Shown in pieces: positions 11,137 through 24,713 of a stretch of DNA of 64,000 nt. This DNA is from Chlorops oryzae (taxonomy: Eukaryota; Arthropoda; Insecta; Diptera; Chloropidae). The notes under the pieces are model-generated. The model did not search any database and had not been told where the DNA came from. It saw nothing but the letters and a program-made list of their open reading frames with translations. The first letter of the stretch is position 1. Each line of letters opens with the position of its first letter. The position numbers were made by a program, and so were the translations under genes. The DNA lies in NCBI GenBank assembly GCA_020466095.1, contig CM035808.1, positions 10,738,977-10,802,976 of the forward strand, read 5' to 3'.

Positions 11137-14100
11137 GGTACAAATGCATTGAACTGATGACGCCGTAATGTTAGTGAGAATATAAGCTTGAAAGCCGTAT
11201 AACCATGCAGCAAGAATGAATTGAAGCAAGTATGAGTTTCTTTTCTCCTCTCCCTACGAGTCCTCCTCCTCTGTCACTCGACGTTTTTTTTTTTTTTTCT
11301 AGTGCGAAAAGTTTTGTGTAACTTTTTCAATGTGTGAGAGAAACTTTTGTATACGCGCATGTAAGCGGATATGTACATGTTTATGGTAGTTAAAGGATAC
11401 GCCATAAGAAGATGTTTTAATGTGGAAATAATGCGTTTAAGAATTTTTACAACACCGACGTGTGTCGTCGTGGGGAGGCTGTTAAATTTTTAATGTTCCA
11501 TTAAAACGTCTTACGGAGGCAACGAACGAGTGTTCAAAGTTTGATTTGAACGATTTTGGTGTGTGTGTGTGTGTGTGATTTTCCTCAGGTGTGGAAATGT
11601 TTTTTGTTCCCCAATGATTTGGGAAGGCTTATGTATGTTGAGTTGAGAGTTGTGGTTGAATAACAAGCTAACTTTCTTTTTAACTCAAAAGGGATATTTT
11701 TAATGTAAAATTGATTCTTTTTTTTTGTTTGTTGGAAATTATTCTGTTAAGATTATGCACGTGGAATTCATTATGGTCTGAAGATTGTGATTTAAAAAAT
11801 CAAAAAAAGGATATACTTTTTTTTTACTTAACTTTCATGCTTAAGGCAAAGTACCTCATATTTTTTTAACTGAGATAAGCTTGCTTTAGGCTCGAAAAGA
11901 GGTTTCCTTAGACCAGAATTCCGCTTCATCGTTAAATGATTTTATTTCATTTTTGAACATGAGTCGCGGAGATTCCAGAAAAGTATATCAGCTTGAGTTT
12001 AAATATTATTGCCCAAAAATTCCACTTACAGTCGAGAGGAAAAAGAAAAAATTCCGCATTTAGAAAAGGATTCTTTTTCAATATTATTTGCATATATAAA
12101 TGTTTTTTTTTTTTGCTTTTATTTTTTGAATAGCAGACAACAAAGCACATTTTTCTCATAAACAAAACACTTCTCGAAAGCAAAACAATCTTTTTCTTTG
12201 GTATTTCGAAACCCAAAATGACTTGAAGTTTATTAAAAGTTAAAACACTTCAATTATTTGCTGCTTTCAACGGACTCACTGATGCTTCCTTCGCCGCCGG
12301 CTGCTATTTCCCCCCCCCTTTCTCTATCGCCTGATACACCCCTGATACACTTTTCCTGCACCTACTCGAAGAGAAGCTTTCGAGAACAAAGCTTAATAAA
12401 GATCTACAAAACGTAGAAAGTTTTCATTTCTTGCTTGCGAAAAGAAAATCGCGCATAGCAACCGAAATAATTAAGCCGTTTCGAGCTGTGCACTTTACGC
12501 TCAAATAATTCAGACTCGACTCATTGCACTTTGCCATGGCATTTCATTCGAACGAAAATGATTTCGAGTGCCTTACAAAGCCGAAGCGTGCAAGAGCAGA
12601 AATAAATCAAATCGAAAATCAAAATAATAATAAAAAGAAAACGAAAAGCGAAAGACGAAAAGAAAAGGCATTAATGAAAGGAGCTACCGTAATGAAGTAA
12701 GTGGAAAAATTACTGAATTGCTGCGCGTTCTCAAGAAAATTTTTCCAATGAAAACGCCATGGAATCGAGGATTTATTTAATTTTTTTTTTTAATTTTATG
12801 ATTTCAAAATATTTTCATTTGCGGGCGGTGATTTGAATATTTCCCAAATGACTGGCAGAGTTCAAATGGCTGCCATTTTTTTTTCCACTAGATATAATTA
12901 AGAGACCGATTGAGAGTTTCTGCCGAACAGAATGAACGACTAAACGGTGGAATTCGAATGTGCATGAACTTGAATCCTTATGCTCTTAATGAGCTGCCGA
13001 TGAGTTGGCAAGCTCTCTCGAATACGAAACTTAATTGCATACAAATTTGAAGCATAATTTCAGATATAGTCATAAATCTTAATTGTGCAGCACCAAAAAA
13101 AAAAGGAGGAAGCAAATTTGAATTACAATTTCAATGATTTGTGCAGCAATTCAAACTTTCGACAAGTGGACGTACTTCAAAGAAATGAATGAATGAATGA
13201 CTGACTGACTGACTGAACGATGGCTGCTCTTGTCGAATGCGAACGAAAAAATTTATCTCTGTTTAAAAACTTCATCTGAAGTGTTTATGCTTTCTAAGTT
13301 AAAATGCAAGCAAAAAAAGAAAACAACCTTATCGTTTCAAGTGTTTTTTGCGAAGCCATGAGAGGCACAGTTCTTTGGAATTCTAAAGCATATTTTACTT
13401 CTCATAAAACTTATACAATCTACAGCCGTTCGTTGAAAGAGAATGTAGCAAAAAAAAAAGAACGAAAAAGGACGAAAAAGAAACCAAAACTAAAACTATA
13501 ACGAAAAGTGTTTACAACATTTTTCGAGGAAGATTCTCAAGAGGTCGGAAGCACTCGTGAACTCAAAATGTGCAAACAAAAACATGTCTCGCTTGAAATT
13601 CTATTTCGACAAGAGCCATTAAATCTCAGTAAGAATGAAAGAAAGAATTATTTGGAGAAAACAAAAGGAGTTTTAAGCTCCTCAACACACGAGCCAGACT
13701 ACTCCGGGTAAGATTCTTTAGTTGGCTGATTAATATATATATTTCCCTTAAAATGCTCTTATGTCTTATAAGGCAAACGAACTTGTATCGCCGCCATACT
13801 TGACGAGCGCTGAGTGTCCCAGCCGGAAATTTTCTCATAAAGGACCAATTCATTAATTTTTTCACCAAGAATATCAAGGGGAAAATTTGAGTACTTCTCA
13901 ATTGCAATGGCATTGTCATCGAGAGGAAATGTTATTCATCGCAACTCCAATGGCACTGTCATCGATAGAGGTATCGATACGACGGAGAAGATCTACTCTA
14001 CTTTCGATGACCAACTCGTGACATATGCTCTTATGACTGCCAATGCCGCATGCGTGTTAATTTCATGAGAAAGTTGGTGTATAATCAGGAGGAGTTGCGG

Positions 14101-17100
14101 CTCTATGTCATGCTGAAATCAATGATTGTTTCATCGGGACATTTCCGGCTGGGGTTTTCTGTGTGTGTGTGTGTTGTGGTGTGCGTGTGCATCCTTGCAA
14201 TCGTGCATATCGAGTAATCGTTATTACATTTCCGTCGAACCGGCTTAGCTGTAACTGGCAGTCATCCAAAGATCGCTGATGGCGTGCTGTGAGGCCTCTT
14301 CAGTTGAGTTTTGTCTCTGGGACCACGCATTCAGAAGTCGCAACAAAGCAATTGAAGCGTATTATTGTACTTTAAGTATGTCTGAGCATTTCCGACATAA
14401 GCTCTTTTCGACTAGAAGAAAAAGAAAATCGCCATTGCAATCGAAACTGTTGTGCTTCGAATAAAGTTCTAAGCTGAAATTTTATGTTCTCGTTGACAGG
14501 AAGTAAATCTTTAACATTTAATATTCTCTTTGTACTTAGTTGCATAAAGGCAAATATTTAGTTGATTTAAATACCACTACCAGTTAAAATTGTAGAAGGA
14601 TGAGATACGAGAACTGTTTTTCCGGGAAATTGAAATTCTTTAGAAATCACTCATTTCAAGCAAAATATTCTCTTCGCATAAGAATGAATATTCTTGCAAG
14701 TAAAGCGCTTTTACTTCCTGAAGTGGCAAGTTTTCTTGCTCTAAAACTTTCTATCAAGAACAATTTTGTTCGCTGAAAATGCTTTTTTGATCAACAACAC
14801 TTGCCAAATACTTGTTAAAAGTACTTTACTTGCCAAGTGGGGAAGCTCCTTTAGACAAAGCAAACATTTTCTAAACTCAAAAACCGATCAGCATTTATTA
14901 TTTGGAAATTATTATTGGGAAAAAAATCCAATTATTCGCCGAACTTAATTCGAGGAAAACAACTTTGAGTCAAGTGCCCTTGAGCTTAGGAAAATACAAT
15001 AGAATCGAAAGCACACAAGTGGTTAGTATTTTTACAACAGAATGTTGCTAGGCTTAAAAGCAGAAGTTTCAAAAGCTCATAACAGATTAAATAGAAGCAT
15101 ACTTTGAAGATGAAAGCGACATGAAGTCAAGCAAATTGTCAAAGGGACACCAAAAGCAGTCTTTTTTCGTTTCTTCTATCAATTAATTTTTTCCATCTGT
15201 CCACCGTACAAAGCGAATGCGAGTGTCGCCGGAAGTGTGCAATTTACACTTCAATTCAATGCGGCATTCTAACCCATAAAAGAAAACTAAACACAAACTG
15301 GCAGGAAAATACAACAAAGCTGAAATTCCAAAAAAAAAAAAAAGAAGAAAACATCACGGAAAACAAAAGTAGAACCCTTATATTGAGTAGGTATCCATGT
15401 GAAACGATAGAGTATTTTTCGTATTGAGTACACAGCCACAAGTGGTTCTTGTACAGGCTTAAACTCAGAGTAGTTGCAAAATCGGAAGTGACATTCGTTT
15501 GGCCTTTATGTTTCGAGAAGAGTGACTCAGTTGTCAGTGGAAACAATTGTTGTAGGTACTTTAGACTTGTGTCCACTTGAGTTGGATATGTTGACAAGCA
15601 ACAAAAACATAGAAGGATTGAAACAACGAACCCTACCATTAACACTTTCTGCATTCGGTTCAAAACGGGTTTGTGTTCATTCGTTAAGCCATCTGAAAGG
15701 GTAAATCGGAATACAATTTTTAATCGAAAGGATTTTCGATGAATAGAAATTTATGTGAAATTGAACTCTTTGCACTTGAAAATTTCCATCGGCCTTGTCA
15801 CTTTTGAATTACCTTCTAATTTAAAATAAAATATTTTTACGAAATTTTTTTTTTTCATTTATTTTTTTTTATCGAAATTGCTGAAATATGACGCGTGGCT
15901 TGACGATTCAGTGATTCAACTTAAGGGGGTCGTGTTTAATAGTGGAATACCCGAAACAAGCACATTAACGTTCAAATAAATGAGGTTAATGGCACAAGAG
16001 CAATCAAGTCAGCCAACCAGATTTAATGAGCTCCCAGTTCAAATATACAGTACATCCATATGAGCATATGGAGGATGAAGATACCAAGTGGTATCGTATA
16101 TTCGAGGAAAAATTTCTGCGCGAAAAAATGTTGATAAAGCAAAAACTGTGATACAAACGGTTAGCAGCAAATGAGTTTTTCCATTTCCAAGAATTCCGTC
16201 ATAAGTAATGGAAAGCATGTTTTTTCTATGCGAATTATTTCGAAAAATGTGATTGGAATGGTGCATGCCAAAGGCTCACTTTGAAAAGTCATTAAAGGAT
16301 TTCAAATGGCTTTTTACCCACAGTGACAGATTTTGGAGAAAAAGGAAATGATTTCAAAAAAATATGCTCATATTGCTTTACTCAAATGCAAACAAAAACT
16401 CTTCATATTTACAATGAGTTTTGTAATATGTTTCATGTCAAACATTATTTTTTAGAATTTCGAAAACTGTCACTTCCAGTGCCACTGTGCCACTTGTAAT
16501 TCAGCTTTAAGTCTCGTTCTGGTAAAATTCATTTCTCACTAAGCCCATTTTGGCTGACTTAATTTGTCCGAATAGCTCCATCATCTCCTTAATTTTTTAT
16601 TTATATTTTTTAATATTTAATAATTTTTTCCTTACTAAGAAAATAACATAAAAAATTCCATAAATTCTAAGAAAAATATTTTAAAAATATGTTAGGTCCC
16701 TACTTTTATAAAAGTTCATGATGAAATTAAATTCCTCACTTACCTACGCTCAACTCAAGTTAAGGTCTCTCAACGAACTCTTTCTGGCGTCGTTACCCTT
16801 TATTCGAATTGTTTTGAAAGAAAATCTTATACTTGGAGTAGTGGCTAGCGTTGGTGAAATTCTCTTCCAAAGAATAACAAAATCACGACATATAATATCC
16901 TTGACTTATAAAAATAGTCGCTCGTGAAATATACGAGTCTTTTTCTTGTTAAAGCCCCCTTCAATGAAGAGAAAAGAATTGGAAAAGAAAAGCAAAGAAA
17001 TTCCACTTATTCCGGATGCTCAAACAAAGTTGTTAGGGCCACAACAGTTCGGAGAGTTTTGGAATTTTCGCTTAATTTAATTTTTTTTTTTTTTTTTGGA

Positions 17101-18466
17101 ATTCTCCTTTTAAACAAATTCCATTAAAAAAGAAATTCAAATCTCTCTCGTATACATGAAGGCAATTTTATTGAGTGGAATAAAACGCTTCACCCTTCCT
17201 TTACCCTATGTTAATATTTTCCGCTGATACAACATTAACTTTCACTCTACACATCTGCCTCCCGCAACGACCAAAAAAAAAACCCCATTATTTTAAAAAA
17301 TAACTTCTTGTATCGTCTTCGCTATCTCGACGAAATTCCGCTTACATTACGCTGATTCGGGTATTGGGAAAATCGTCAAAGGAAAAATTGCTAGGAAAAC
17401 TTGCGCTACACAAAGAACATTGTATGCAGAAATTTACATAGCAATACACTGCATTGGAATTTTTGCTGAATTCCTCAAATGACATTTCATACATTCATTT
17501 GGATTACTTCCTTCAGTGATTACACACAATAAAGTGGCGGACACACCCGCACGCACACGTACATATACATAAGTATGAATGAAAATGTCGGAAAGCTTTC
17601 GAAAGATTTGATAGTAACTGAGCGCTTCGATGGTTATACTCTACTCATTTGTGCTACCCAACCCCCGACTCGTACAGTATCTCGTAGTTACTGTTCCAGT
17701 AAATTGCGCTCATCTAGTTAAAAGGCATTCCTGCTGTTATTTTGTCATAGTCATTGCGAACGCTGGGAGCCCATGACTCTTTTACATTCACCATGCTTTG
17801 GGCACACACACACACACGTAAACATAATGTACCCATCGCACAATGAAACGATCTGAGGAACGAACTAGTGAACGAGCGAGCGACAATAACGAGACATGAG
17901 TGTCACAAAATTCCAAAATTGTCAATTTCCACATTTCGCAAATGGAAACGGCAGCGGCAATGGCAACCCTAAACCGTGCCGTTATTGTTGCATTGGATCG
18001 AGTCGGAGTGTATGGCAAATTATCTTCACCATATCTTCACATAAACCCGACCGCAATTGCACTCCGTCCCGCATGGTGACATAAAAGCGCAGTTTGTGTG
18101 CTCCATTTTTGCGGTGCGGAAAATTTCCCGCAGATCCAGCCAGCAGTCAAAGCAAGAGACATACAACGACTCGAGCACCCGAAATATTTTATGCTTGAAA
18201 AATTACGGATTTCAGTACAACAAAAAAATACACAACAGCAACCAAGTCCGACTTTGTTTCATCACGCTGGTGATTTCCCATTTAAGTTCTCCGTTCAGTG
18301 CAGTGTATACACTTGTTTCAACTTCCTTGAGCGCAATGCACATAACTGCAATATTAAGGCTTTTCAATCAATAAGAAGTTCTGTCAACAATGCCAAAGCT
18401 TTATACTTAATATGAATGCATTGTAAGTCACGCATTAGCGTTATACATATGCATCTGTGTATGCGC
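11137..18466. other. Long AT-rich stretch without a recognisable gene
   Basis: Contains simple repeats such as (GT)n at 11560-11577 and 14159-14172, a TGAA then GACT tetranucleotide tract at 13185-13216, and poly-T or poly-A runs near 11290, 12105, 15330 and 17080. Frames at 13304-13711 and 16718-17127 lack domain signal or codon bias. The second stops at the TAA of a GTAAGA, so an exon there cannot be excluded, but nothing supports one. The sequence fits intergenic or intronic DNA. Confidence 0.45.
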
Positions 18467-18474
18467 GTGTGCAT

Positions 18475-19085
18475 TAGGGTGTCCCAAAAATATGAAATTA
18501 ATTTTTCGGAAACGCATACCCTCCAATTTTTTTCTAAATGGTCCTATTAGCTTAAATATTAAATATTATTGAGATTGGAATACGATAACCCGTGCCGAAT
18601 TGCCTTCGAAGTTTGGTATGAAGTCTCTTCAAATTGAGTCCCCAAAAGTATGCATCGAAATTTTTTGATATTAAAAATCGTGGGTTTTCTTGAAAATATT
18701 GCATCATTACCACGATGTCAGAAATATATAGTGAAATTATGTTTATCGTGCATTATAGTTCGAACAAAATTTCACTGGAAAATACTCAAAACTAATAGGA
18801 GATTTTAGCCTTAAATATTGACATGCATACCTTAAGGGTACAATTCATATCAAAATTCAACGCTTAAGATTTGTTAATATTCAAATATCTCACTCATTTT
18901 TAATTTGACCTGGTAACATTATGGCTTAAAATGTTACCAATTTAATGGGCCTGCGATTATAAAATCTTTATAGTTTTATACGCAAGTGTTTGGTCTGGTA
19001 AAATATATTTAAAATCAGAAAAATTTTCTAAATGTTTAAGATTTTTTAATTTCCATAAGTTTGGTGGAGCTCTTTTTACTAGAGT
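18475..19085 (+). repeat. Left terminal inverted repeat of the hAT-type element
   Basis: Pairs with the arm at 20405-21021. The most conserved part is about 18590-18870, containing for example CGTGCCGAATTGCCTTCGAA and ATGCATACCTTAAGGGTACA. Similarity decays inward. Confidence 0.85.
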
Positions 19086-20404
19086 ATCTAACCTCTAAAT
19101 TTTTTTGTCATGATAACAATCGCAAACTTAATGTGTCAAGGTAGGACCACGCCCAGCCGAATGTCATTGGAACTTTTAGATGCTAGCTAAGAAGGCTATA
19201 GCGCTCCAAAGTACGAAGGTTTCATACTTCTATTGATAACATTAAGCAAATATAAAAGTTAAATCAAAATCGCACACCCTCAAAACCACCCGTCCCACCA
19301 CACTATACACCCAACAAATTTTTCCATATAAAACTTGTTTTTAATATAGAATGCCTTAAAATGTCATACAGACCTCAAAAATCTTGCCCTTATGCAAAAC
19401 GGTTTTAAAAAGTAATAATTTTTACCAAAACACCTATTAAAATATTAAATAGTAACAGTTTTTGGGTAAATAATAAGTGTTCTTTTTAGTAAAGAAAATC
19501 CAACTTAAGAAACTACAGTTATAGGTTGTAAGTAAGGTCAGTGCACCACATAAGGCCCACCTTACACCTTTTCCATTGCTGCGTACAAAGTATTGATGAA
19601 ACAGGCCCGATTGATTTTGTGTTGTTTTATTTGATAAACTTTCTATAAAATAACAAAAAATTCTAGCAAAAAACCTTATCGAAAAAGCTCTTAAAATACG
19701 ATTTAAAAAACGACTTTTTGGGCCTTACGAGGAACATGTGTACCTTAAAAGGCTCATTTATTCCTTGTTTGAGATTATGAACCCAAACCTGCATTTATTA
19801 TTTTTGTTAGCTTAATAGGTAAAGCTATATTGTAAAAGCTAGTAAAAAAAAATTTAAATAACAGAAACAATTCGTTTATTTAAAAAAAAAACCAATTAAA
19901 TGTAACTCAGCTTTTTTATATTACGAATAAAAAATAAAACACTATTTAAGGATAAAAAACGTATAGTTGCAGTTCGTCCTACTATTTTGACATCAGAGCA
20001 ACTCAAAAAATGGTTTCTTAATGTCCGTGAGGGCATTTTTTTTTTGTATGGGCCTTCAGAGGCTTTCCAAGAAAAAAAATTTGCAATAGAATTTTTTCCA
20101 TAAACATACCTGTGTATCTTCACAATAGAACAAAATTTCTTATTTTAAGAAAGCAACCCCCACAATTTCACTATAAATAATTATTTGTTAAGCGCGGACC
20201 ACTATAAAAATGCCATTTTTACGTCTCTGTTATTTTCAATTGACTGTGGGCGCCGCAAATATTGTGCGATTGTCTTAATTTTTTATTTCTGCGAAATAAC
20301 TTGAGGACATGTTTCACCATGTGCAAGTACAAGAACATTTGATAGTTAAAATGAAAGTGGGCCTTTAGAGGAAACGGGCTTTACGTGATGCACTTCTCTT
20401 ACAA

Positions 20405-21021
20405 AGAGTTCTACGAGACTTATGAAAGTTAAAAAATCGGAAAAATCAACGATTTCCAAATCTTTTTCTGATTTACAATATATTTTACTAGACCATACAT
20501 TGCGTATAAAATATTTAAACTTTTAAAACCACTATCCAGTTTCATTGGTTACATATTAAGCCCTTATATGTCCAGATCAAGTAAAAAATGTGCGAGATAT
20601 TCGAGAATTAACAAATTTGAGGCGTTGAATTTTGATATGAATTGTACCCTCAAGGTATGCATGTGAATATTTAGGGCTAAAATCTCCTATTAGTTTTGAG
20701 TATTTTCCAGAAAAGTTTTGTTCGTGCTATGATGATGATAAACATTATTTCACTATATATTTCTGACATCGTGGTAATGTTGCAATATATTCAAGAAAAC
20801 CCACGATTCTTAATATCAAAATTTTTCGATGCATACTTTTGGGGACTCAATTTGAAGAGACTTCATACCAAACTTCGAAGGCAATTCGGCACGGGTTATC
20901 GTATTCCAATCCCAATAATATTTCATATTTAAGCTAATAGGACCATTTAGAAAAAATTTGGAGGGTATGCATTTCGATTTTTGGGAAAATAAAACCCTCC
21001 CTTATATCTTGGGACACCCTA
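20405..21021 (-). repeat. Right terminal inverted repeat of the hAT-type element
   Basis: Reverse complement of the left arm with small indels. An open frame inside it (20696-20932) is a shadow of the repeat, because the equivalent left-arm sequence does not keep it open. Confidence 0.85.
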
Positions 21022-21186
21022 GTGTGCATGTTTGGACGTGCTTTGTGTTGTTTTCAGTCTGGGGTGGCCATTGGGTAGTTACACTTAAGTAGGTTGAACG
21101 ATAATATTTTCTGCTAACAATGAAAGTTGTGGAAAACTTCATGTAAGGATCATTGCTATTAAAGCGAAAAAATTAATAAGAGAGAA

Positions 21187-21346
21187 AAAATTTGTAGCAT
21201 ACTTTATGGCGGGATATTGTTCAAGGAGTTATAGGAACGTAATTAATTCAAAATAACGAATTGATCAGAAATTTCTTGGCCCATTTCTGCGCTCCCGAAC
21301 TAAATTACTAAAGCGATCGCTACCCTTAAGGTATGCTACAAAATTT
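21187..21346. mobile_element. Small MITE-like inverted repeat (AAATTTGTAGCATAC ends)
   Basis: Arms AAATTTGTAGCATACTTTA (21188-21206) and its counterpart TTAAGGTATGCTACAAAATTT (about 21326-21346) face each other across about 120 bp. No certain target duplication. The core GCATACTTTATGG also occurs in the arms of the element at 37648-37883. Confidence 0.5.
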
Positions 21347-22343
21347 TTATTTCTTATTTTTCCTTTAATTTTAGCCCAGTATAATCGTGAGAAGGAACAA
21401 AAAGGGTATTATGAAAACACATTTATCCCGTATATTTCAAAAAAGTCTATCTTCCAACGCGCCTGGTCACCCTAAACATGTGCATTTAATCATCTAAACT
21501 TAGAACCGACTGAAATGGCTTTACAAATTAATTTCACTCCTACGGCTTGCGTTGGCAGCACAAGCGTATGTAATTTAGATGTTAGATATTTATTCAAATG
21601 TGTATGTCATGGGAATTGCAATAATTGAGAATTTTGCTGACTTTAAGCATAGCGACGTCATTTGTCATTAATGAACAAATTTCTTCCTAATTGGTTTATT
21701 TTAATTACGAAAACTTCATAAATAATGAAAGGATAATCAGGTGAGCCCATTTAAAAATTTAAGTGAAATTCATCAGAGTCTTTTTGAAGCTTCACTGTAT
21801 TGAACAAATTCCTAGACACTTCATATGCGGTCATTTTAAAGAAAAACCCAACAGCCGTTTAATGTACACACGTACTTAAGGATTAGTTACTTAGTTGCTT
21901 AATGAACCGTGATGTAATTCACTTGATTTCTCCCTTGAAGACCCATCTTCGCATGGACGTACATATAAATAAATTTATGTTCACTTAAAGGACGATAAAA
22001 TATTAAAGCGCTTAAATTCTTAGGGAAAAGCATGAAGCAGCAATAAAAACCTTTTTAAGTAATTGTAATGCATTTTAAATCGGAAGTATATGACGAAGTA
22101 AGAGCTTTTCTCAGCTTTTATGACTTCTTTACACTGCAAAATATTTCGATGGAAAAAAATTTTTATTTTTTTTTGGTAGGTTGTTTTCAGTGGCGTGTCC
22201 AGAGAAAGAGTGCTTTGATAGACCCACAGTGGTATATAGAACAATTATAAGACATTAACCCAAAAAAATTTCGGAGGTGGGGGCCCTAGAGTTTGTTTAG
22301 AGAGTTATTGACCAAAAACCAAAAAAACCGAAAAATTCTTGGC

Positions 22344-22555
22344 GTCCGATTTGGATGAAAATTTATATATAGAATGAGTGAAAAATTCTAAGAATTTTGG
22401 GACCAAAATTTTTTCAATAAACGGGTTACTAGTAGTCTAGTTTTGGTCTAGTTCCAAACTGGTCCAAAAAGGACCAGTTTTTTTAAAATATTTTACTGCT
22501 AAAATTCTTAGAATTTTTTTTTTATTCTATATATAAATTTGCATCCAAATCGGAC
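22344..22555. mobile_element. Inverted-repeat element with GTCCGATTTGGATG arms
   Basis: GTCCGATTTGGATG at 22344-22357 and its complement CATCCAAATCGGAC at 22542-22555 are followed inward by shared TTTATATATAGAAT and ATTCTAAGAATTTT blocks. The centre holds short AGTCTAGTTTTGGTCTAGTT-type repeats. Non-coding. It lies 45 bp left of the TTAA element beginning at 22601. Confidence 0.5.
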
Positions 22556-23100
22556 AACTTGTTTTGAAGACGTACGCGGAAGAGAGAAAAAGCATATTAA
22601 GGGGTTATTCTGATGTAACCACATTTAAAAATCGATTTTTTTTCTTTCATATTTCGATAGTTAAACTTATTGCGAATATGCTGTGAAAAAATCAGACCGA
22701 AATTCCAAGTATTAAAAAACTTTCAGCTCATAATCGCCGACGCGTCTTAAGCGACTTGCTCTGCTTTTGAGACTTTAAACGCGCTTCTCTCAAAACATTT
22801 TTTTTTTTCCTGTAACGGTCAACATCCTACAGACCAAACTGTCAAACCGATTGCTTTGGAACTTTAACATATTCTACCACTTATTAGTATCTATCGCAGG
22901 TACCACATTTATTATTAATATATTTTACACTTTTTTCCGCAATACAAGATTTTATTTACAACAAAATTTATAATTCTGATACGGATGATAAAGCCAGATG
23001 ATGATTTAACTATAATCCTTTCAACTTTTTTTTAAATCAAACAACGTGAGAAGCCTCTAACGTGTTTTCCAAAGACCTACTTTTTCAGTGTATGCTTTGA

Positions 23101-23654
23101 CTTAAAGCCCAAAATCCAACATTGCAAGAGCCCGATGCGAGAGCGCGAGACGAGACGCACAAAAATTTCAATACATTCAATCATATTGTTCAAGCTCCAA
23201 TGTATCGCACTGCGAGACCTCGTATCGAGAAAATTTTGAAAAATTGAATATTTCTCGTTGCGAGGCAATTTGACAGGTTAATGATGTAGCTATTTTTTGA
23301 GTACTCTCCATTGGGTACTCGTTTAAACTAATAAAACAAAAACTGTTCACTGTTCCGTGAAAAAGAGCTTTTAAAATATTTCGTGAGCTTTGGTTCATTT
23401 TGAATATTTTTTGAAAATGTTTAAATATTTTGAATTAAAATTTCAACTCAAGTGATAGCGTATTATTTTTATGAGTACTCGGTACTCGTTAGATTGGTAC
23501 TTGGTTCAAATATTGCATTACTAGAAGCGAAGTTATGCTATCATCTGCGTGACGCAAAACTCTCATTGGAGATTGAAATGCGTCACGCAAAATATTTTCG
23601 TGACATCGCGCACTCTCGCATCGGGCTCTCGCAATATTGGATTTTGTGCTTAAG
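23101..23654. mobile_element. Nested inverted-repeat element with AGAGCCCGATGCGAGAG arms
   Basis: The left arm (23101-23150) contains CAAAATCC and AGAGCCCGATGCGAGAG; the right arm (about 23610-23654) is its complement. A second pair of GAGTACT motifs sits inside. The element lies within the TTAA element and is relatively rich in CpG. No target duplication is visible. Confidence 0.5.
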
Positions 23655-23659
23655 ACGGC

Positions 23660-23735
23660 CTCCGTTGCGAGCTTGTTTGAGATTCCATCTTACGATTTGA
23701 AAGGCTCTAGGTTCAACTCCCAGCTCGGGCGTGGT
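23660..23735 (+). repeat. tRNA-like SINE head (B-box region)
   Basis: A B-box-like GGTTCAACTCC (23710-23720) is followed by CAGCTCGGGCGTGG and a T-rich tail, which recalls the GGTTCGATCCC...GCTCGGG run of the tRNA-like copy near 2991. The A box is not clear. It may be a SINE fragment. Confidence 0.3.
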
Positions 23736-24713
23736 TGTTAGTTGTATTGTTTTTTCTGTCTCTTTTCTTCTTTGTTTTACCATTTTCGTGGTATCGTAAC
23801 AGGCCCATGTAAGGCCTAAGAGTGTGTCACCCACACTAACCTTACATTTGACTAAAAAAATTTTAACAGTGTAAAAAATTTTTTTTTAATTTTTCATGCA
23901 GCGTATAAAAAAAAAATTAAGTGATTCGGCTTTATTTTCTAATATCCAAAATGGAGGTACAATTTATGCGTTTACATCAGAATAACTCCTTAAACCCGCT
24001 TTTAAAAAAAAACAAGTTTTTCAATCATTATTTTTTACCGTGTGTCGAGCGAATTTATTTGTGAAATATTCGATAAAATTCTGTATATGAAATTTCGATT
24101 GAGAAACACAGAAGATCATACACTAACTTGTACAAAAGATGTGAGGACACATAACAAAGCAATCTGGTATAATGGATTTCATCGATTAACTGAATTCTGC
24201 TTGTAATCATGTCTTAATTATCTTTTGTGATTTATTATAGCAAAGAACAGCGACAACTACATCCCACAAAAAGGACCAAAGAATTCACATGTACATACAT
24301 AGTACGTATCTGCGTATCTATCCCGAATAGGCCAAGCATAAAAGACTTGACTTAAAAAGCTCCTCACAACAGTGAGCATTTATGTCGCACAAACGTTAAG
24401 GCATCTAAAGGCAAGCGGCAGTTAATAAGGGTAGCATAAAATTATGAAGGTCCTTACGAAAATGTCAGCATGAGTTAGCAAAGTAGGCGAAGAGAGAAAA
24501 CAAAATGAGAGCTAAAAGAAGAAAAAAGAAAATCTGAAGACAAGACTGCACTTGAGGATTTTTTTTAGATGACACTCTTCAAATGCTTTTAGGATTGTTT
24601 TTTTTGTTTTCGTTTTTCTTAGTCATTGAAAGGCATTAAATATATGCGAAAACGAGAGGATGTATTAACTGTCAGAGCTTAAGCTCTAATACGAATATGA
24701 ATAAGAAGCATTC

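Larger units (their letters stand above)
18475..21021. mobile_element. Non-autonomous hAT-type foldback element, 2,547 bp, with target duplication
   Basis: The element begins TAGGGTGTCCCAA and ends TTGGGACACCCTA. It is flanked by a perfect 8-bp direct repeat GTGTGCAT (18467-18474 and 21022-21029) that fits the hAT target rule nTnnnnAn, and the terminus fits the hAT YARNG start. The two arms stay alignable inwards for about 600 bp. There is no transposase-sized open frame, so mobility would need an enzyme supplied elsewhere. A further pairing, GTGCACCACATAAGGCCC near 19541 with its counterpart near 20380, implies about 450 extra bases in the left arm. The hAT assignment is inference from ends and duplication. 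Confidence 0.85.
22601..23989. mobile_element. TTAA-flanked element, family member 1 (contains nested repeats)
   Basis: Ends GGGGTTATTCTGATGTAA and, on the other strand, GGAGTTATTCTGATGTAA abut TTAA on both sides (22597-22600 and 23990-23993). A conserved internal block lies on the minus strand (TTTAAACGCGCTTCTCT at 22775-22791; AACCGATT at 22845-22852). It matches plus-strand blocks in the elements at 51278 and 57844. A TTAA duplication is typical of piggyBac and Kolobok transposons. No transposase is present. It is about 650 bp longer than its relatives, consistent with the nested inverted repeat and tRNA-like sequence inside. Confidence 0.65.

Noticed and set aside
17942..18079. 45-residue plus frame starting METAAAMATLNRAVI
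   Set aside because: Good start context and an alanine-rich opening, but too short and without splice or domain support; it overlaps other equally plausible frames.
18057..18415. Two overlapping 105-residue plus-strand frames
   Set aside because: They overlap in different frames with no domain, and neither has codon bias; probably chance openness in a less AT-rich patch.
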